Assembly: GCA_031213475.1 (NCBI GenBank)
Contig: JARUPZ010000011.1
Location: 6,312,513 to 6,376,512, forward strand
Source: Nereocystis luetkeana
Taxonomy: Eukaryota; Sar; Phaeophyceae; Laminariales; Laminariaceae
Direction of reading: 5' to 3'
Length of the DNA: 64,000 bases
Shown: positions 58,400 through 64,000 of the stretch, piece by piece
How positions within the stretch are numbered: the first letter of the stretch is position 1
Layout of the letters: every line of letters begins with the position of its first letter
Notes under the pieces: generated by a model
The model's input: only the letters and a program-made list of their open reading frames with translations
What the model was told of the DNA's origin: nothing
Database searches by the model: none
Program-made: the position numbers and the translations under genes

Positions 58400-59433
58400 T
58401 AGACCTTTGACCAATGACCACGCGTCCCGTTCGAGACGGAGCACCGTTCCTACTCCTAATAGAAACACCTCCAACAATTGGGCGCCCATTACGTTGTTTC
58501 CATGAATTATATAGCAAGGTTTTGCTAATCTTGTCCTCTTCCTGGTTGGCCGCCTATGGCCACCATATATCTCCTAGGATAGCAATTGTTGACTCTCTGC
58601 TATCTAGTGTGTCAAACTCCTCAATGTCACATTCGTCTATTTCCCTCATCTCCTCTTCTAACACAGTCTGTTCCCTCTTGTATCTTTCACATTCTCCTAC
58701 TATGTGAGTTCTACTATTTACTGCTTTGCCACACGGGCACATCTGTGCATCTATATCCTCCTCCCGCCAACTGGTATACCTCTTTCTTCTTTCTGGAAGG
58801 TCCAGGTCACCTACACGGAAGCGCAGTTTCAGCGTTTTCGCGAAGTCCATCGGGCCGTGCAGATACGTTTTCATTCCTATTCCTTCCCTCAGTCCCCTGT
58901 GTATCTCAAGGTGTTTTTCCGATTACACCTTGTTTCGTAGTGCTGGCCTTCCCTTCTTTTTTCCCTTTCTTTCACTTCTGCCTTGTACTCCCCAACTTCC
59001 CGGCGGACATGACCTCTTCTTCGTTTCCCCCAACATCCCCTCCATACTTCCTCAACTACGCTATCCCACCTTATTCTAGCTCGCCCTTTTGTTACTTTCT
59101 CCCCTACAGCTCTATCAACTATGGCCGGCAACCTCGTCTTTGGCATGTTCGTTACGTTATATTGCCATTTTTACTTTCTCATATACCTGATTGTCTTGAG
59201 TGGGTGCATTCCCAGTTCTGCTATTATTATTATTGTATCACTAGTCGTACTTGAGCATCTTAGGATTTTTTTGAGTGCTGTCATCTGTACTTTTTCCAAC
59301 TGTTGCACGAGTTTCGCATGCCCTTCCCATACTTCTCGTGCATATTCCAGCTTTGGTACTATCTCGTTTATCAGGATGCATCTCTTGATCCTGGTGTCAA
59401 GGTGCGAGTCTGTTAGGATCGCACCAAACACTC
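58400..59433 (-). pseudogene. Decayed non-LTR retrotransposon (LINE), 3' end of the reverse-transcriptase ORF
   Basis: Minus-strand peptides match the C-terminal part of LINE polymerases: ILINEIVPKLEYAREVWEG and QLEKVQMTALKKIL, then a Cys/His cluster (CPCGKAV...RTHIVGECERYKRE) near 58700. Breaks: TAA at about 59171, between YMRK and KWQYN; a frameshift between 58889 and 58874; TAG at 58554, after GDIWWP. The frame is blocked by TGA at 59434, where the element seems 5'-truncated, as is usual for LINEs. The catalytic FADD region is absent. Plus-strand open frames over this region are shadows. Confidence 0.8.
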
Positions 59434-59439
59434 ATGACT

Positions 59440-61260
59440 GGTAAGAGGGAAGTCACCGATAGGACGAGTGGCCCTCATCGGAGGATAAAAAAGACATAAA
59501 TATGCACCCTGCCTGCAACATCAGTTCGCCTCGTGTTTCCAGATAATCCGCACTCGGGGAAGGCTCTGGACCCTACCCCACCCCGCGACGTTTAGGAGAT
59601 GTTGAAAAGCTAGCCCCAATGCGCAATCCCACGAAGAAATATGATAGCCACGAAATAGTATTGGACAACACACGTTGACATTTCAATGCATCGGGCAGCG
59701 GATCAGTTAAGGCGATCCATGTTCATGCGGTAAAATGTCCAAACGATACCTCGTCTGTCGAAGCCCTTGACTCTATTCAACGAAATTTTTTGTCAAAGAC
59801 ACAGTCCCTGTTTCATTACATTGGATGGGGTGGGGGAAATCGAATCGATATATTTTGTCCAGAGCCAGGCTGCCGGGAGGCGGAGGGGTGTGGCAGACCA
59901 GAGTCAAGCCAGACCAAGTTGCCGAAAACGTTCTCCATATTCTAAAGTCTATTTGAAATCCCTACGCTTCTGGTGTACCGGTATGTTTTATGTTTGTCAT
60001 TGCTTGGAGTTCGCCCCTCTTTTCCCTTTGGATATATTGAGTTTCCTCTCGGTAGCCCCTCAGTTCACAGGAGCCATATAAGTATAGGAAACCATTGCGT
60101 CCGAAAGGTACTGCGATGCCTCTATCGTAGCCCTCGGCTGTATTGTCGATTTTGATGTCCTTGGAGGTGGTAGCAGGAACGGTTTGGGTGTGTTGAGGTA
60201 GCTCTTCAACGTGTCGAAGTGCCCCCCCCCCAATGTGAGGCAGCCGCTGCTACGACTGTGAGATGATCCGTCCGATGAGTGGTGGACATGTGTACGTGCT
60301 GCATAGTAGTTCAGAATATTTTTCGAGTGCGTTTGTTTAGAGTGGGGCAATATCCAACCATTCGATCCAACGATGGACCGGAACGCCAGGTATTACCCCT
60401 GGGAAGTGTTGTTGTCACACCCCGTTTGATTGTTGTCAGGTGTATTTGTTTCAACACAGCACCCCCCTTAGCAGTGTAAAACCCGCCTGGTTTCCGGTGA
60501 GGGTTTCATGTGTCGACACGTACAGAGCTCTGGCCCTGGTTGTGATTACTAGACAAACGGCGAGTAGGAATGCGAAACGCTTTTCTTAGGAACGAGCCCC
60601 TTAGTACGTAAAGGTAATATTAATGATCGACATCGGTCAGAACAACAAGCAACCCTGAAGCTGCACACAGTTCACAACGGAGGGTCTTAGACTGCCCTTT
60701 TGACTCCACTGCGAATCGTTATCCTGCCAACAGCGACGCATGCCGGACTTGCCTTATGTGCTTAGCAGGCTCAGGCGAAAATGTCACATTTTTTGGCCTA
60801 TTCCCTGTCATCAAGTTTTCACCCGTCTTCCGTTTTCCCTAAGCCTCTTTGTAATAGGACTGTTTTTATTCGATGTGATTCATGTCGTTCTCGGTAAGCG
60901 GCGTCTTTGTTTCCGGGCTCAAAAGGCATATAAATACATCTGGCGCATGCGTACGCCGACTTCACCATCTATCTTGTCTGTGGTGTACCGTTTGCTTCAC
61001 TCGTCGTGCTGTATTTCAGTGGTTTGGTGTTTGTTGCGAGGAATTCTTCGATCACATATCTTTTAAAAGCCTCTCCTGCGGTCACGGGCTAGATGTGTGC
61101 GGAGGGTATTTTGTGAGAGCAACAACCGGATTACTGCAAACACCGGGCCGCTTAAGCAGCCTGAATGAATACATATCAAGAATAATAATAGGAAAGACAC
61201 AACGACGGGGGTGGCGCACTTCGGAGCATCGCGTGTCGACAGCAACCAGTGTGGCCTTTA
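59440..61260. other. Gene-poor region
   Basis: No exon recognised. Several open frames below 110 codons lack splice signals or composition differing from background. Confidence 0.4.
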
Positions 61261-61365
61261 TTACGGGGGTCCATAGTTAATAGGACCAAATATTGTTAGT
61301 AAAAATGGTTAAATATATAGGTTTTGATGTATAGCATAGGTCCTATTAACTATGGTCCCCCGTAA
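61261..61365 (+). mobile_element. MITE family A, copy 4 (best preserved)
   Basis: 105 bp, TTACGGGGGTCCATAGTTAA...TTAACTATGGTCCCCCGTAA, with terminal inverted repeats of about 29 nt and one mismatch. It is flanked by TA on both sides, consistent with a TA target duplication as in Tc1/mariner-type MITEs. Confidence 0.88.
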
Positions 61366-61499
61366 TAGGAAACTGTCCGTGCTGAGAGCACTGGTCTGTT
61401 TACCGCTTCCGGGCTGTTTCGCCAGCTCTGACCACAAAAAAAAAAAAAGAAACCTCGTGAGTCAAACCTGACGAACATTGCATCAGTAGGGATCTACAA

Positions 61500-61895
61500 G
61501 GCGCTTCGCTCCGCTGGCGGCCTACACCGCCCGCTATGCTCGCTCAGGACGGAACAGTACATCAAATTACTATGCAAAGCAGACAGAGGTCCATGATTGG
61601 ACACATACTTTTTTCTGGTTGTAGTTGCGAACTAGCGACTTGATAGTGCCAAGACTCCCGTTGCCATGCTTGAAGGGGAAAAATGCTCGGACACCACGTA
61701 CGCTTCGCGTCGCGGGCGGTTCCGCGCGCGATTCTTGCTCACATGCCGTACGTACGTCCATACCCCAGGTAAGGTACTTATTTTCTTATTTCCGTATGTT
61801 GTATGCACGAAAGAGAAAGCACAGCACGGCACAGCAGTACCACAAAATCAGAGAGCACTGGAACGAACCGAATGGAATATTATTTGCCGCATGAA
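61500..61895 (+). repeat. Dispersed repeat A, right copy
   Basis: AGGCGCTTCGCTCCGCTGGC, then CAAATTACTATGCAAAGC, AGGTCCATGATTGGA, TACGCTTCGCGTCGCGGGCG: same order as 41979-42385. It lies only about 145 bp before repeat B. Confidence 0.8.
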
Positions 61896-62034
61896 TTGGT
61901 GTTGATTGGTTGTGGGAAACGAATAGATTCAGTGCAGCCCGAGAAAAACAGTATATTTAGGAAGAGGAAGAAGAAGTGTTGCATTCCGTTTTCTTGTTTG
62001 GGAGGACCGAACGGCCCGACATGATCGTATGAGA

Positions 62035-62695
62035 CACGCTCTGAGCCCCGTCGCCCGCCTCGCGTGAAGCCCGGTGCTCACCGTGGCCGTCGTTCGCCAG
62101 CTCGACAGTGTTGTAGCTCAGACTGGATAGCTCAGACTGGGAATTTCAGTCCGGTCGAGAAAAAATATTCACCGCTTGAATCTTACCAGGTACCTTGCAA
62201 TTCCGAACGAACATTATATTATCGTACATACTCAATCGAATTATGCAGATTACGGCCAAACAGAGCCCATTCATGCCTCTTTCGTGTCTCGAGGCACACG
62301 CGACGCCTAGGCATGAAAGCGGCGACCACACGCTCATTTCAACACCCCCTCTACCCGCCAGGACCCGCTGACATCCACGACGGCGCTGGGCTCGCCCGCG
62401 GTGCCGTGCTCCGAGTACACGCGCGCACAGGAAACGAAAAAAGGAAAGAAGAAAAGAAAAGAAGAGAAGAAAAGAAGGTACGACGAAAAATAATGGAGAA
62501 AACAAAGAACTGCTGCAAAAGTTCGGCAAGTAATAAAAGGAGACGATTTCCAAGTGGGAGCCCTGATAGGCCAGCGGGATGTACCAACCGAGCATGCTCT
62601 GACAGAGAGATACCTGTGAGTAGTTCTATGGCCAAGGCCGATGACTCCGCTTCGTGCGGAGACTGCAACGCTGATTTACTTGTGTAGAAAATAGG
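62035..62695 (+). repeat. Dispersed repeat B, right copy
   Basis: GAGCCCCGTCGCCCGCCTCG to GTAGAAAATAG, matching 51055-51650. It has an extra AAAGAAGAAAAGAAAAG tract near 62445. Confidence 0.82.
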
Positions 62696-63540
62696 GACCT
62701 CCCAGCTGAAAATCACATACTAACCGAGAAATATAGAGATTGTATAGTATGTGGATCATATTTGGCTGTACAGAGCGTGAAGCATGAACACACCCGTTGT
62801 CTCTTCCTGAATAAAGTCTATTACCTACCTGGTATATTGGAAGCCCGGGGATGTAACCTATGAGTGTCCACCGGCCACGAAGGACCGCTGGCTGTGCCTG
62901 ACTGGGCGAGACAACATATTGCCGACACAGCGTGTCGTGATCGTGGGACTAACCCAGACGATTTTGTTTTTTTGAGTAGTAGTATCTGGCGTGCCCGTAG
63001 ACTAAGTATATCGACGTTCCTACAGTGCAGGCCCGCGAACAAGAAAGAAGCTACGTAATAAGAAAAAAATGCTATTTTTGGGGGAACGCTAATTAAAATC
63101 GGCTAAGAAAAACGGCTCAGTGGTATTTCACACTAAATCCTATGCAACAGCCTACGAGTATACTCAATCAAGGTTGTTTACAGATGGCGCTGCAACAAGA
63201 ATCTCAGGCTTGCTCAGACAAGGCGTCTCTTGTTGGCGGGCCCACATACTGTATATACGAGCACAGTATAGACACTTTGTTAGTGTTTTCATGGTGATGT
63301 GTGTGAAACAATTACTATTTTCTCGTCGCCTAGGATAAAGATCGTCGAGCCACTATTGACTCTCGCCATCCTTTTGCATACTGCAATTTTTTGGATTTAT
63401 CGGTGCGTTGACCCGCGGCTACGAAAGCAATACATGATCACCGAGCGAGGCTCCGATATATAACGGAGATCGCGTCATCCACGTGCTCAAACAGGGAAGT
63501 AGTGGCAAAAATCACTGAGTAGCCTTCGTAATAGCCGAGA

Positions 63541-64000
63541 TCAGTAGACTTCGCCCTCTGGCAGGATCGACTCCGTGGTATTGAGCGCACAGATCCCGCC
63601 GACCCACGCCTCCATGTATGCTGCGTGGGGTGGTTCGGTGTTGCTGACACATCCCCGGCTATCCTATGTTGTAAACGGAAATCGCGGTGTACAACAGATA
63701 CGCAGCTCGTACTGTCTCTCTAAAGCTCCACTTGAATAGTCTCACACGCTTGTAAACGAGGGGGGGTTCACATCACACGCAAGGTCCTGCAGCGGTGCTG
63801 ACCCTGACATGGGCGTAGTCGTCATATTTGCGAGCATATGTTCCCCCCGCCAATATGAGTGCATTCAGGTTTAGCGGAACGTTATCAGTAACTACGGTAT
63901 CCATCATGGTCTTGGCACACTTGATTTACCCTCTTGAGATTTTAGAGAGGAAGATCGACGATTTACAATAGCATGGGTTTCCTTTTGTTTCCGAGGTTTT
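63541..64000 (-). CDS. 3' end of a gene entering from the right, unknown product
   Basis: Two exons: 63910-63779 (44 codons, TVVTDNVPLNLNALILAGG, then YARKYDDYAHVRVS) and 63663-63541 (40 codons and TGA, CVSNTEPPHAAYMEAWVGGI, then LNTTESILPEGEVY). The 115-bp intron has GTGTGA donor and TACAACATAG acceptor, phase 0. Upstream of 63910 a TAA in frame implies an intron (acceptor GCCAAG). Three Cys and an N-x-T sequon suggest a secreted protein. Family not recognised; neighbouring secreted genes are no guide. Confidence 0.5.

Noticed and set aside
58586..59254. 222-codon plus-strand frame
   Set aside because: Antisense of the LINE remnant; the minus strand carries the recognisable polymerase C-terminus.

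Overview
The window looks like nuclear DNA of a large-intron eukaryote. Genes are split into short exons (72-844 bp) with GT...AG introns of 1-12 kb, and the space between is full of tandem arrays, MITEs, SINE-like and LINE debris. The gene content (a signal-peptide SMP-30/gluconolactonase-like beta-propeller and a TagB/TagC-like S8 subtilase) and the repeat style would suit a stramenopile, most likely a brown alga. The lineage is inference; no marker gene settles it. No rRNA, intact tRNA, CRISPR array or prokaryotic operon is visible. Layout: (1) 0.5-15.2 kb, minus strand: 5' part of a secreted subtilase, with signal peptide and propeptide at 15.2-14.4 kb, a short exon at 2.5-2.3 kb and the catalytic-Asp exon at 0.83-0.54 kb; the His/Ser part lies beyond the left edge. 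Its roughly 11.9-kb putative intron holds four head-to-tail tRNA-derived SINE copies (8.3-9.5 kb), a GTGTTA/TAACAC array (9.7-10.6 kb), a GACCCG minisatellite with strand inversions (11.2-12.1 kb), a CTG repeat and an interstitial TTAGGG block. (2) 15.2-23.6 kb: mostly gene-poor, with one GC-rich exon candidate at 17.1 kb, a possible signal-anchor ORF and a duplicated repeat split by a MITE. (3) 23.6-34.9 kb, minus strand: a complete seven-exon, 335-residue SMP-30-like gene, the best-supported gene here; every exon junction keeps frame. (4) 35-42.4 kb: simple repeats, a 265-bp tandem duplication and dispersed repeat A. (5) 42.4-51.0 kb: a complex block with GGGACGG minisatellites at both ends, CCAGAGG arrays whose outer borders form a perfect 23-bp inverted repeat 6.3 kb apart, and a five-exon minus-strand gene of unknown function. 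The same repeats that flank this block (A on the left, B on the right) lie next to each other at 61.5-62.6 kb, so the block may be a nested insertion of about 8.5 kb. (6) 51-61 kb: dispersed repeat B, a plus-strand Cys-rich exon at 53.5 kb, a CGGAGTA palindromic array, a tRNA-like sequence and a decayed LINE 3' end. (7) 63.5-63.9 kb, minus strand: the last two exons of a gene entering from the right. Two MITE families and a strongly over-represented heptamer (TACCTGG/CCAGGTA) run through the window; the heptamer appears as small insertions between otherwise matching repeat copies. I do not claim a complete new system. The heptamer and the 42-51 kb nested block are the best leads. Intron-exon calls come from reading frames and splice signals alone, without transcript data.
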